Source: Chondrus crispus (Eukaryota; Rhodophyta; Florideophyceae; Gigartinales; Gigartinaceae). From it: a stretch of DNA of 64,000 bases. The position numbers and the translations under genes are program-made. This document shows, in pieces, positions 19,717-31,075 of the stretch (position 1 is the stretch's first letter; the number at the start of each line of letters is the position of its first letter). The stretch covers positions 1 through 64,000 of the forward strand of contig NW_005179067.1 of NCBI RefSeq assembly GCF_000350225.1. The letters are read 5' to 3'. The notes below the pieces were generated by a model. It was given only the letters and a program-made list of their open reading frames with translations. It was not told the origin of the DNA and did no database searches.

Positions 19717-20654
19717 GTGCCCAGCCTCAGAAGCTTAGGCACCCCCGATCCGGCTGCGCCAGTGGAAGCGCAGCCGGATAACCCAACCGAGGTCCAGGCC
19801 ATCTGCTTCTTCAAGAAGCAGAATTACAAGATCTCCGCGACGGTTGGTCAGAGGCAGTCGTTGATGGTCGCCATCACGCCAGTGCTTGACTCAGGAGCCG
19901 GCCTGAACCTCATCCATTTACGGTGTGTCGCCGAGTCGTGGCGACCATCGATAAAACCGGTTCGGAGCCCAGCGCTCATCGACGCGTCAAACCGCGCGCG
20001 ATGAAGGCACTAGAGGAAATCCCCCTGCTCGTCCGAATCGGTGAGTTTGTGGCCCGCGTCCCGTTCCTGGTAGTCACGAGCCTCGCCGTGGACTGTATCC
20101 TCGGTACGAATTTCCTGGATCGCCACGTCAAGGCAATCCTCCCACCGCAACGGAAGGTCGTGTTCCACGACGCGCCACCCGTGGCGTTGGTCGGAACCAC
20201 CCCCTCGACGCACGACCGCAAGGTGGCCTCGAGGAGCACCGCACAACAACTACCGCCGTCGGATAAACCCGAACGGAAGCAGGTGGCGTTCCCCGCCAAC
20301 ACACCGTCACGGAAGATCCGCCTCGTCAGAGGGGTGACAATTCTCCCGATGACGCAGGCTATGGTGAGGGTCGCCATGCCGGTGGAGGGGCTATGTTTTT
20401 TACAGAACTCCCCAAAAACCGCGCGCAAGAATTTGACCCTCATGGCACAGGGGGTCATGGATGTTGTCCCCGAAAAACGGTTCTCGGTAATGCTCAGCAA
20501 TTTTGGGCACCACTTGTGGTACCGTCGATCCTCCGGTGCGGATCGAGGTTCAGACTCGGGTTCTGTAGCCCGAGTCTCTCCGGGGAGACCAGTCCCGTGC
20601 AGGGACAGCGCAGTAGAAACACTGCAACAGCATAGACCGAGAAAGCTGTGGTAG
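19717..20654 (+). pseudogene. aspartic protease region of element B
   Basis: The retroelement protease signature VLDSGAGLNLIH lies at about 19,881–19,916. A second block, LAVDCILGTNFLDRHVKAI, follows near 20,085–20,140, matching LILGADYCDRFVEAI in element D. Its position between gag and RT fits the family. Downstream to 21,178 there is little recognisable coding sequence. Confidence 0.65.
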
Positions 20655-21478
20655 AGGGCAGAGAAGAGGAAAAGGCAAAGAGGGTAGATAACGTAAGGAT
20701 AGCGAACCGGGGAAATAGGGACAGCTGTAGGGATAGCCAACCTGTCAGAAAGGGGAAGAGGAAAGGAATCGTGCAATATGACACGCGTACGTACAACCCG
20801 AAGGAAGGAAGCAACCTAAAAGGGGGACCCCTCGGTGTGGGGACGTACCAGAGACTCGTCTTAGTAGCTCCAAGATCCAGAGGTCCGGGGGTGATTGCTT
20901 GCTTACGAAGGGGGAGGTGGCACCGGCGGGTTGGGTAAAGTACCGCCGGTGACACTGTACGATAATTACAGTTTGACTACTGTAAGGGGTGGGCTTACAG
21001 CCACTACTCTCGGATTGGATCAGCGACACGGTTGGATCCAGAACCAGATCCGAGTATGGCACCTGTACACCTGTAACACCCTACCGCTGCCATATGTATT
21101 GTTCCACAGCGCTCGGTTCACATCCCGAAGCATAGCGTAGTCGGACTGGCTCTTCCGTCGCCCACTCACATCCTGACCTTTGGCGACTCGGCCGCGGAAG
21201 CGGCCGAAGCTAAGGAAGGGGGAGGGATATTTAATTCCAACCTCTCAACCGCAAAGGATGGCGCGGGAGAAGCCGCCGACAACTACCGTACGGATAAGGG
21301 CGGGGCTGAACAAGCCACGCCGCCCAAGGCGCCCCTCGGGGCGGCTGGAACGGATAAACCCGAAGACACCGCCGGCCCTGAGGAGGACCCCAACCCCTGG
21401 CAGGAGGACGTCCACATCGGTGCCGAGGACGAGGAGGTACGCTCGGATGTCCTCGAGGTACTGTCCGAATTCAAGGGG

Positions 21479-22780
21479 ATGTGGACCGGCCAGCTGGGCA
21501 CAATCGGGGCCACGAAGAACCGGATTGAGCTCAAGCCCGGTGCTCGCCCGATTTATCAGGCGCCTTACCGCGCTGGACCAACCGCACGGGAAAAAGAGAA
21601 AACGGAGATCGACCGCATGCTCCGGGCAGAGGTAATCGAACCCGCCACGGCCGAATGGGCAAGCCCCGTGGTATTCGTCCCTAAAAAGTATGGTACCATG
21701 CGGTTCTGTGTCGAATACAGAAAGCTCAACGCAGTCACCGTTCGGGATTCCTATCCGTTGCCGAGGATGGACGAGTGCATCGATTCCCTCGGCGACGCTA
21801 CTGTCTTTACCACGCTGGATTGCAACAGCGGGTATTGGCAAGTCGAAATCGCCAAGGAGAACCGCGACAAGACGACGTTCGCGTCGCACTGCAGGTTGTA
21901 CCCTTTCCTCCGCATGCCGTTCGGTTTGAAGAATGCCCCCGCTACCTTCCAGCGGGCCGTCGACATTATACTGTCGCGGGTAAAATGGGAAACCGCACTG
22001 GTCTACCTGGATGATGTGATAATCTACTCCAAGACCGTAACGGAACACTTCGCGCACGTCCGCGAGGTTTTGCGCCTTCTGCGGGACGCGGGCGTGTCGC
22101 TGAAGCTGTCGAAGTGCACTTTCTTCGACACCTCGGTCACCTACCTGGGGCACGTGATCCGACCAGGTAGCTTGGAGGTCCAGCGCCGCAACGTGCTCGC
22201 CACTTACTTATCTTATTCTAAGAACCAGACGGAATTGCGATCCTTCTTAGGAATGTGCAACGTGTACCGTCGGTTCGTGAAGGGCTTCGCGAAAATAGCC
22301 GCTCCGCTAAACCGGAAGACGGGGAAAAATCAACCCTTCGAGTTTGAGGTTCTTCCCGATGAGGAATACGAGGCGTTCGTGGAACTCAAGCAGCGCCTCG
22401 TGTCCCCACCGATCCTCGCTCTACCCCGGTACGGAAAGAAATACACCCTGGATACGGACGCTTGCGCGTACCAGGTCGGCTGTGCCCTACTACAGGAGCA
22501 GCCGAGCGGTGACCACCTACCGATCGGGTATTGGAGTCGGGCTCTAACCGACGCCGAGAAAAACTACACCACCACTGAGAAGGAATGCCTTGCTGTCGTG
22601 TGGAGCATCCTCACGCTTCGACCATATCTGTATGGTAACACGTTCGACCTCCGTTCAGATCATGAGGCCCTCCGATGGGTCCTCAACCTGGCGGATAGCT
22701 CCGGCCGGCTAGCGCGCTGGCGTCTCCGCCTAGCCGAGTACGACGACGACGTACAGTACCGAGCGGGTATTAAGCAGTAA
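21479..22780 (+). CDS. pol: reverse transcriptase and RNase H of element B
   Basis: The frame begins with the linker before RT (GTIGATKNRIELKPGARPIY), then WASPVVFVPKK, FCVEYRKLN, MPFGLKNAPATFQR and the active site YLDDVIIYS. The RNase H part has TLDTDACAY, TTEKECLAVVW and LRSDHEALRW. Sequence identity with the corresponding part of element A is high across the whole domain. The protein makes DNA from the element's RNA and degrades the template. Confidence 0.9.
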   Translation: MWTGQLGTIGATKNRIELKPGARPIYQAPYRAGPTAREKEKTEIDRMLRAEVIEPATAEWASPVVFVPKKYGTMRFCVEYRKLNAVTVRDSYPLPRMDECIDSLGDATVFTTLDCNSGYWQVEIAKENRDKTTFASHCRLYPFLRMPFGLKNAPATFQRAVDIILSRVKWETALVYLDDVIIYSKTVTEHFAHVREVLRLLRDAGVSLKLSKCTFFDTSVTYLGHVIRPGSLEVQRRNVLATYLSYSKNQTELRSFLGMCNVYRRFVKGFAKIAAPLNRKTGKNQPFEFEVLPDEEYEAFVELKQRLVSPPILALPRYGKKYTLDTDACAYQVGCALLQEQPSGDHLPIGYWSRALTDAEKNYTTTEKECLAVVWSILTLRPYLYGNTFDLRSDHEALRWVLNLADSSGRLARWRLRLAEYDDDVQYRAGIKQ

Positions 22781-22987
22781 CTCGCGGATGGTGTATCACG
22801 CCTCCGAGTTGACGGCGCGACCTCCGAACCGGTTGACGGCGAGGTCCCGTTTTTCGCGGTACAATGGCAAGAGGAGGAGCATAACCCCCGCCAAGGTACC
22901 GTACACTGGAAGACCCCCGTCGACCCGGGGAGAGCTGAGCACACGTTCGCGGTTATACCCGCAGAACGCGACGTCTCATCCGTAACG

Positions 22988-24488
22988 GTGGAAGAGTTCC
23001 TTCGGGAACAGGTCGAAGACCCCTTCTGTAGGGCGGCCGCCGAGACCGTGGGTAACCCGGACTCGCGCTACGACGTCGACCGATACGGGTTCGTCGTCCG
23101 CAAATCCCTCTCGATGGGACCCTGCAGCGGGTTGTACCGAAACGGCTCAGGGCGAAGATATTGTACCTCGCCCATCATCCCCGCCTGGCAGGACACCCGG
23201 GCGGTACGAGGATGTATTATACCCTCCGGCGGGAATATTATTGGCCTCATATGGCCAACGACGCCTTCAGTACCGTACGGAATTGCGCCTCGTGCGCCGC
23301 CACCAGGGGAACCCTGATGCGGCATCAGAAGGACCTCAAGCTATTCCCAGCGGCAGGGCCGCTGGATTTCGTCGCCATGGACCTGTTGGGTCCTTTACCG
23401 AAGACGGCGCACGGGAATCGCCACGTCCTCGTCATGACCGACTGGTTTACGAAGCTGACGCGCAGCATCCCGTTACGGACAACCACCGCGTCGGTTGTGG
23501 CAAACGCCTTCCTGGACAATTGGGTCTACGTATACGGCGCATCTCGCTACGTGTTAACCGATAACGGACCACAATTTCCTGCCAAGTTCTTCGACGCGGT
23601 GTGCGCCTTGCTGGGAGTGAGGCACTACCTGACCACCGCCTATCACCCCAAGACAAATGGGCAAACTGAACGGTTCAACCGCACCCTGGTGCAGCGCCTC
23701 CGACACTAAGTCGAGGAGCATCAGAGGGACTGGGACGAGTACATCTAGCCCCTGACCTTCGCGTATAACACGCAGGTCCACCGGTCAACGGAGACAACCC
23801 CGTTCGACCTGGTGCTGACGCGACCACCGTCCGGATTGGCACTGCCCGGTACTGTACCGCAGGACGCCGGATCCCACACGGAAGACCCGCGGACCCCGGT
23901 ACAGTACAAGCGAGCGACGTTGCGGAAGCTCCGGGATGCTCTCGAGCGCACGCGGGTGAAACTAACCGCGGCGCAGAGGAGGTACAAAGCCGACTTCGAT
24001 AAGAAGGTGCGCTTCCGTGCGGTCATGGCGGTGGGAGACTTTGTCTACGTAGACCGTCCACCGCGGCCGTTGACGAGCGCCAAGCGGGGAGACCTACCGA
24101 GCGACGGAGGAGGACCCTCTGTCAAGCTCTTACCGAAAATGGAAGGCCCGTTTCGGGTCCGATCCGCCACGGAGGCCACAGTCGTCGTCGACCAAGACGG
24201 GTCTCGAACCGCGTGAGCATCGATCGGGTAACCAAGATGCCGCGGGGACCCCACGACCCCACTGTGGCCGCACTGGCAACGGACCCGCCGGCGGGAACAC
24301 CCGAACCGCCAGCGGAGTACTTGGTTGACCACTTGGTCACCCACCGGGAGACCCGCAGCGGCAGCCAGTACAAGGTCCGCTGGTATGGTTTTACCCCAGC
24401 GGACGATACCCGGGAACCCGCCGAAGGCCCCCCGCAACCCTTCATCGATCGCTTCTGGCGCGCGCGGACAACCGCGCGCCACCGCTAA
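22988..24488 (+). pseudogene. integrase and chromodomain region of element B
   Basis: The integrase zinc finger (HHPRLAGHPGG to NCASCAA) and the core blocks VAMDLLGPLPK, VLTDNGPQF and HPKTNGQTERFNRT are recognised. The C-terminal linker carries KVRFRAVMAVGDFVYVDRP. It is followed by a chromodomain at about 24,310–24,470, with YLVDHLVTHRE, YKVRWYGF and FIDRFW. Chromodomains in this lineage tether integration to modified chromatin. The region is broken. Confidence 0.85.
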
Positions 24489-25512
24489 AACCGCACGGGA
24501 CAGACCCGGCGCGGATGGAACGGACCCGGCGGCGGGGCGACCCGACGCGGCAATGGCCAAGGAAACACTCGGGCGGGCTACGTCGCTGGGAGCTCCCCAC
24601 TGACCGCACAGACAGGCTGGCGGTCACACACCCTGCTGTCTCGCCGGTGAAAGAGCGCCGTTTTCGGAAAAACGGCCAGCCCTCCGCGGGGGTGGGGAAA
24701 ATCGCTTCTTTGGCACCGGTTTGATGATGCCCGGCGCCGGGGGAAGACGCCCCACCGCAACGGCAAGCCTATGCGGACGGTTGAAGGTACAGCGGGTCCG
24801 TCCGCTGTACCTGTAAACCCGAGTTCCCGCTCGGTTCTTCAAGGGAACACTGTACAGGAAGAAGGGCTACGATTTCCCCTCTAGAAGGGCGAATAATAAT
24901 CGTAGCCCATATCCGAGAACGGTTCCAGACTCCTGAGGTCGTCGCCGACCTGGGAGTATTTGAAAACAGAAACGTGTTTATGCCGTTTCTGACTGTTTTT
25001 ACAGTTTCTATTGGTTTCCAAATAGGAACCGTTCGGGAAAGGGACTACCGTGCGGTTTTCGCTCGTGTTTTGGACGACAGAGGTACCGCACGCACCGAGA
25101 AAGGTCTGGCACGTACCGCTACGGGGCTGCCGGGGGCGTACCCGTGGGGTTTTGGAGGAAATAGAAGGGGAATTCTTGGAAAAATGGCCAGCCCTCCGGG
25201 GGAGTCCTGGAAAAAGGCCTCTTTGCGCCGGTTGTTCGATGCCCGGCGCAGGCGGAAGCCGCCCAATCCAAACGGTGGCGTACCGCGGATGGAACCGGGA
25301 ACCGCAGGAGCGTTGAAATCCTCCGCGCGGGTCGGGAGATGACCACCGCTGCGGGTGTGCATGCGGGTTTGAGGACTCGAGGAAGGTACTTACTGTACGG
25401 CCGCTTCTCCGCGGCGGACGCATGGTCTCCGTTCGGGATAGAAGACCGTCACAGCTGGCACGAATTTTTGTCCGCCGCGACGGGGACGTGTCGCGAAGTA
25501 AAGAAGGGGGTC
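24489..25512 (+). other. 3' untranslated part of element B with direct repeats
   Basis: No credible ORF is seen on either strand, in contrast to the antisense ORF at this place in A and C. Two related blocks occur at about 24,645–24,745 and 25,175–25,260, sharing GGCCAGCCCTCCG, a GGTTTGATG/GGTTGTTCGATG core and GCCCGGCGC. The pre-PPT hairpin (25,476–25,495) and polypurine tract AAAGAAGGGGGTC lie at the end. Confidence 0.6.
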
Positions 25513-26724
25513 TGTAGTACAACGGCGCGAAGGCAACGGCACCACCGCTGCCGCCCCGGGATACAGTACGATGGGCTCTAAGCGCGAGAAGAAGTGTAAG
25601 GAGTTATATTTACACCACACGGCCGGTGCGGAGTACAGTAGTACTCCGCTGGTTACACGTGTAGGATCCGAACGGTAAGTAATTAGTAATTAGCAGTTAA
25701 TGGCACAAATTAGCGAATTTAGCACAGTAGCTGGTATACGGTAAGTAACAGCTACTGTAGCGGGACTGATGTCCTGGCGTCCCACTTAGGGGTTAAGACC
25801 GGGGCACCTGCCCCGTTCCAGTAAACGGGAGGCAGACTCCCCTCCCCTCCCTTTATGTAGTGCACTGACACCCCTCATCTTCTCATTCGGGACACCTGTC
25901 CTCGGCCAGCGCGGCTCCCCCCTCCGGTGCACACGTGTACCTCACGCCACGTGTAACCGGGCATCAAGGCCTCTGTGTCCAGGTGTCATTCCCCACGTGT
26001 AATGGTTGTCATACCTTCCCAAGAAGAGTTTCTCCGGCCATCGCCGGCGTTGTTCAATTTAGTATTTTTAGTTTAATTAATTATAGCTCCGACGTCGGCT
26101 AGTATATAGCCGACGTCCGACCCTAAGTAAAACCGTACGAAGCTTTGGGTCTACAACTCGGGATTCTGGAACGGAGTCGTAGCCTCGCGTCGGTCCCCGT
26201 CCCACGACGGTACCCTGCGAGCCATCTGCGTCCCGATTCCCACCTGTCTCTACCGCGCGCGTCGTCCCGCTACGCCCGGATCTCCGCGCGACAGATGTCC
26301 CTACCGCTCCGCCCCTCCTGGGCTCTACTTCCCCCACTTTTTCCCTTACTTTCCCTACTGCGCTTCGCGCCCGGCCCCGTACCGGTCCCTTACGGGTGGT
26401 CTCCCGATAATCCCCTACACGCGCCCCTGAACGCGCGCGGTCTGCCAGAGGGGGATCCCACACTTCCCCCTCAGTGCACGACACTTTACGACTAATTGCT
26501 ATCCCGTTCCGGTTTCCCTTTTAGTCTCAGGCTTCTAACCCGTGACCGGCCGTCCGGATCTAACACTACCGACCGGCTGCGCGTCACCGGCCACGTGAGC
26601 CTTCCCTCTTTTCGGGTCCATCCGTACGGTCTGCGTTCGCGCGTGGGTTACCCAGCGGCGCGCGCTCCCTTACCTCTAACCCCCCTCGTTTCCGAGTGGT
26701 CGGGACGAAGGTAGTTATACCACA
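25513..26724 (+). repeat. 3' LTR of element B with an inserted solo LTR
   Basis: It begins TGTAGTACAACGG and ends GTTATACCACA. Its 1212 bp exceed the 577-bp 5' LTR by almost exactly the 628-bp solo LTR plus 5-bp duplication at 25,856–26,488. Without that insertion the two LTRs have the same length. Confidence 0.9.
25856..26483 (+). repeat. solo LTR (family 2) nested in B's 3' LTR
   Basis: This 628-bp unit runs from TGTAGTGCACTGA to TCAGTGCACGACA, which are near-perfect inverted ends. It is flanked by CTTTA at 25,851–25,855 and 26,484–26,488. The ends resemble those of element E's LTR (TGTAGTGCAGTG). A TATA-like AGTATATAG lies at about 26,100. CACGTG boxes occur upstream of it. It is a classic product of recombination between two LTRs. 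Confidence 0.9.
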
Positions 26725-26729
26725 AACGG

Positions 26730-27480
26730 CACACGCCTTGCTCCCGAGATATGGATAACGATGATAGAGCTCCGACTGGGCATTCCCATTTTCAAAGGCA
26801 CTGATCCTTGCCCCTCGTGCACTGCCAGCCAACAACGCAAAACAGAGCACCATCTACCTCTCCGCACACGCCCTATTCCGGCACTGGATGCATATGGCCA
26901 CCACGAAACTGTCTGTTCTTGTGATGATGGCTCTACACGCCGCCATAATCTAGTGCGTAACGGCCTTCTGAGCTTCTTATACCCATACCCGAACACCGTT
27001 GACGCCATCTCTGAATGGCGGGTACCCCAGGACCGAGACAAACCACAAGCGGAACAACGTAGGATTGATATCTATGTGGACGACCCCAGTTTCGCTCCCA
27101 GTCTACATGCCTTTGATGTCACTATAGTCAGCCCCCATTCACGCAAAAGTCGATGGCGGTCACAAACTTCAGCTCAAAAGATCGCGCAAGCAGAGCGCGA
27201 GAAGCACAATACTTGTGTGGATGTTTGCTCCCCCACTACCACCGTCCAGCTACACCCGCTGGCATGGGACATCTACGGGGCATCTGGCCCCGGGGCACAA
27301 CGAGGAATGCACCTTGTCGCCGACTACCTTTCTACTCGCACTGGGAACTCCCCAGTCCATGAGCGCTGGCGTCTCAGCACCATCCTTACCTCCCTCATAC
27401 TCCAATATACGGCCTTATCCGTAAACAGACGTAGGTTACGGCTTCCCCCGGTTGCTCTACAGACCCTCGGTAGACCCTGA
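26730..27480 (+). pseudogene. C-terminal part of a LINE-type ORF (nuclease-like domain)
   Basis: The open frame has RLGIPIF, C-x2-C (DPCPSC), HHETVCSC, RRHNLVRNGLLSFL, RRIDIYVDD, HAFDVTIVSP, AEREKHN and a final HPLAWDIYG block. The order zinc-like cysteines, RHN, R-x-D-(hydrophobic), D-V-T-V-V-S-P, then E/K is what I know from the C-terminal nuclease-like region after RT in many non-LTR retrotransposons. The left side of the same ORF stands before element B (16,262–16,540). RT is not present. The family cannot be named more closely. Confidence is moderate because the identification rests on pattern memory. Confidence 0.5.
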
Positions 27481-27949
27481 TGCTCTAGTGTCGGGCCGCC
27501 CCAATACTCTCTCAATAAAGTCGACCATTCGAGGTAGTGGAAGTTTTGCCTCTGTGGACGTGTTTAAAGTCGGCTCTATACCTTCTCTGGGAGCGTATCT
27601 CCTCCATCTGGCAGGATTTATAGTTCTGTACAAGTACGGTACCACAAATTGTAGTATAGTGGCGGTCGCCAGCTATGAGCTAGCTCGAGGAAGAGGTAAC
27701 AACCAATAGAGTGTCCCGCGATAGATCGGGACGGTGGTAGAACAAAGGGGAAGTACGTCGGCCGACTGTAAAAGCACGACGTACTGGTCAAAGTGCGGAC
27801 CCAGAATGGGGCCAGCACGGGAAGGGGTGGTGTAAGAACACACAAAACGGGGAGAACCCGAGCCTAGAGACTATTGTCAGAAACGGTCGGAGCCCCGAGT
27901 AGCGGGAACTCTTAGAGGGAACGAGCGGGACAGATGTCAGTAGTGCCGC
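27481..27949. other. no gene seen
   Basis: This stretch is probably the 3' flank of the LINE-type fragment. GGTACCACA followed by TGTAGTATAG at about 27,639–27,660 looks like retroelement end sequence, but no matching partner was found. There is no supported coding region. Confidence 0.35.
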
Positions 27950-28280
27950 CAAGGCTAGAGGCTTGTCGCAGCCCGCGACCTCACAATTGTCACAATGTAG
28001 GGAGAGAGATATTGGTCGTGCGACAGTAATATGCCCTGGCTGGAGGCTCGTCTTAGCCCACGTAGTCGCAACGACAGAGGAAAAAAGAAAACAATAGAAA
28101 CGTCGAGTGACAAAGTAACGCCTAGGCTAGAGGCTAGTCTTAGCCCGCGTAGTCGCGACGACGGAGGAAAGAAGAAGGTAAATGTAAAGTCAATAGAAGC
28201 CAGGGAAACGTCGCAAGACAGATGCCGACAATGTCGCCTAAGTCAGAGGCTTGTCTTGACCCGCGGTGTCGCACATTCCA
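27950..28280. repeat. degenerate minisatellite, four units
   Basis: Units containing GAGGCTTGTCTTAGCCCGCG and TAGTCGCGACGACGGAGG recur at about 27,955, 28,040, 28,127 and 28,240, with spacing of 86–112 bp and several differences each. A short ORF over the array (28,031–28,342) is a by-product of the repeat and is not annotated. Confidence 0.65.
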
Positions 28281-28998
28281 AGGAAATCCGTTCCCAAAAG
28301 ATCCTTGACTGTTTACTGTCATTGCCCGGCGCCGTCGCTTAAATAAGCGAGGTTGCCGGGTCTTGGACATTGTCCATCGTACTGTACTACTGTACTCTGC
28401 TGTGCAATGCACCGTATTATGCCATTACTACTGTACTCTTCCCCAAGGGGGCAATTTGGTAATTTTTTTGACGGAGCCACAAGTAACAAGTGTTTATGGC
28501 ACTATCCTGGGCTACCAAAAAGCGTCTGCTACAGCCAGTGGGATGTCCAAGTGCCATAGATGAAGAAAGGATGCGAGCGAGAACAACCTGTTTGAAGCAA
28601 TTTGACATTTTCAAACACGTGCAGAAAGAGCTCAAATGAGAAAAAGGGCCAATTTGATAATTTAGTTTTGAACCGGAAAGCGACAACAGAGATTGCACAA
28701 CTTCATATTCACCGCCTTTATCCTTCCTGAAGGCATGCTTCGAGAGTGTACGGATCATTGCTGTACCGTACCTCGCCCCAGACGTGTGCGACAAATGCTG
28801 GTCGCGTGCGGAAGAGAGCGGGATCTGGTTTACTGATCCCGACGTTGACTTTGCACGGCCATTTTCACTCGACAATCGCACCTGTACGCGCTTGCGTTCT
28901 CGTTCTGCCTTGTTCTCCTTTCCAGCACCTTTCAAAAGTTAGTTTTACGTCTCTCTCTTTTCGGCTTTCAATTATTTCGTCCAAAGTCAGATAGAGAG

Positions 28999-29638
28999 TG
29001 TGGTATAACTACCTTCGTCCCGACCACACGGAAACGAGCGGGGTTAGAGGTAAGGGAGCGCGCGCCGCTGGGTAACCCACGCGCGAACGCAGACCGTACG
29101 GATGGACCCGAAAAGAGGGAAGGCTCACGTGGCCGGTGACGCGCAGCCGGTCGGTAGTGTTAGATCCGGACGGCCGGTCACGGGTTAGAAGCCTGAGACT
29201 AAAAGGGAAACCGGAACGGGATAGCAATTAGCCGTAAAGGGAGGGGAGGCGAGTCTGCCTCCTGTTTGCTGGAATGGGGCAGGTGCCCCCGGCCTTAACC
29301 CCTCAGTGGGACGCCAGGACACCTGTCCCGCTACAGTAGCTGTTACTTACTGTATACCAGCTACTGTGCTAAATTGGCTAATTTGTGCCATTAACTACTA
29401 ATTACTAGTTAGCCACCGTACGGATTATACACGTGTGCCCGTGGCCACGGTCCCGGCTAACGGTTGTGCCACGTGTTACCAGTGGCCACGCCCGCTGTTA
29501 CCGGCTGTCCCACGTCGGACCCTTGGGGTACTACTGTACACGGCGGCGAGCGCGTGGACGCCTGCTCGCTACAGTAGCACCCGCCCTACCGCGCGGTTAT
29601 CATCTGGCCGGGGGGTTGTGGTACGGAATTGTACTACA
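28999..29638 (-). repeat. solo LTR (family 1), reverse orientation
   Basis: Read on minus it starts TGTAGTACAATTCCG and ends GTTATACCACA, 640 bp in all. It is flanked by GAGAG on both sides (28,994–28,998 and 29,639–29,643), a perfect 5-bp target duplication. It closely resembles the LTRs at 15,626 and 50,202. Confidence 0.92.
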
Positions 29639-29643
29639 GAGAG

Positions 29644-30984
29644 CAGGTGTCCCTATTTGCAAATCAACACTTTTCGGACGACTTGCGGTCGAACTCTTAC
29701 TTTTTGAGGAACGTGTGCTTGTCATAAGGATTTTGTTCACACTCCTGCTCTTGCTCAACAATATTTCAACATCACGGAGTCCTGATGTGGGGTCATTTAC
29801 TGCCTCCAAAATGTTTTTGACCTTGCGAAAAGTCTGATTGTCGAGGTTGCGAGTTCTATTTGCGACATTTACTAAAGCTGCCTGGCAACTTTTCGGGTCA
29901 TATGACACCGCATTTGGTCCTTGTCTCTTAAACCTGTCGGGAAATGAAAAGTTCATTGGCCATAACCCCGTCTTTTCGAAGCTCAACTTATCTATCAACA
30001 GTGATATCACTGTAAGCCAATGTCGCCAGCATCAGATTTGAAGGGAATGGCATGTTATTTCGGTCTGTTGGAGTGGCAAGATCCATCCACTCATTAAATT
30101 ATTACCCTCTACAATGAAAAAGGGTGGTATTGTGTTTCTAGACGCAGAAACAGCCACCACAATTGTAATATGCTTGTTGTTTTTTCTAGCTTGACAAGCC
30201 ACACACCCGCCATGATTAGTAATTGGGACCCAAATACTTTAGTTCTCACTCCATATTGGCAGTATATAGCTGTCTCGTCGAGGTTACAAAGCCGCGTCGG
30301 GTCCCTGAATATGCTTGGGTGGGAATTTTGAACTTTCTTGAATGCTTCAGAGAACGTTGACACATGTGTGAAATTCTCAGCCGTCAACTTTGCCGCAACT
30401 TAGTTCTCACTTTTTCGGTAAGTGATGTCTCTATTCACTGTCCGCCAGTGCCGGATGTTGTCTTGAGATGGGCTGCCAGATTATGCGCCAAATCTTGCAA
30501 GTCCATCAGACGCTATCTCAGTCATAATATTCCGCGCATCACTATTTGAAAGTGAGAAACCCTTTTCAGCTGCATACAAAATTCTTTTCTTAATCAAACT
30601 AGACTCTTGTTCACTAATAACTGGGCGATGTTGTCTGCGATGGGGTTCGGGAGATAAGACGGCGTCGATTTTCGATTCATCATGCTCTTGCAGAGCGTGA
30701 TAAGTGCGATCCACTGTTGCCCGGGCTATTCGTGTTGCTCTCACGACGAAGGACTTTTTCGTACCTGTACGAAAGAGCGCGGTGGCCTTCTCTCGCTGCT
30801 TTTTTGTCAATGCGTCGCGTTCTTGTCTAGTTTTTTTCAATCGCACTCTGTATTCGTATGGAGAGTTCCATGACTTACGCAATTCTGGAGTTGAAGTCAT
30901 GATGTCGGTGCTACAGGAGAGAGGTTGATGAAAGTTGGGACGCCGTAGCGTAGCAGGATTTTGAATTTTGCCGGACTTCTGCAA
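29644..30984 (-). pseudogene. pogo/CENP-B-like DDE transposase
   Basis: The N-terminal piece (30,984–30,481) is basic and likely helix-turn-helix, with KKTRQERDALTKKQREKA and then SEQESSLIKKRILYAAEKGF. The middle piece (30,387–30,109) has CNLDETAIYCQYG, the first catalytic Asp block of DDE_1 transposases (NLDE). The C-terminal piece (30,010–29,644) has SFEKTGLWPMNF, which matches SFQEAGIWPMNF in the second copy at 54,702–55,611. The frame changes and stop codons between the three pieces, together with absence of a clear middle DDE block, show the gene is dead. The CENP-B-like call rests on these motifs. Confidence 0.65.
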
Positions 30985-31075
30985 CGCAGGGCAACGAAGG
31001 AGGACGTACTAAGTTGTACGAGTAGTGTTGGCATGTGGACGGAGCGTTTTGGAGAATCTGCAAGGGGGAAGACTA

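Larger units (their letters stand above)
16546..26724 (+). mobile_element. LTR element B, full-length Ty3/Gypsy chromovirus
   Basis: The order is 5' LTR, gag, protease, RT, RNase H, integrase, chromodomain, a 1-kb untranslated part, and 3' LTR. It is flanked by AACGG on both sides. The pol is close to that of element A at protein level. It has no antisense ORF: the space between chromodomain and 3' LTR is short and holds repeats instead. The two LTRs differ by a few percent by eye, apart from a solo LTR inserted in the 3' one. This points to a fairly recent but not brand-new insertion. It is broken, with several breaks. Confidence 0.9.

Noticed and set aside
24881-25522. 213-codon minus ORF before B's 3' LTR as a possible antisense protein
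   Set aside because: No shared blocks with the antisense proteins of A or C, and it spans the direct repeats, so it is probably chance.
27636-27665. LTR-like end sequence GGTACCACA…TGTAGTATAG
   Set aside because: No partner end or duplication found nearby, so no element is called.
28417-28935. 172-codon minus ORF next to the solo LTR
   Set aside because: Lies in the end region of the pogo-like transposon and contains its subterminal repeats; no transposase motif.
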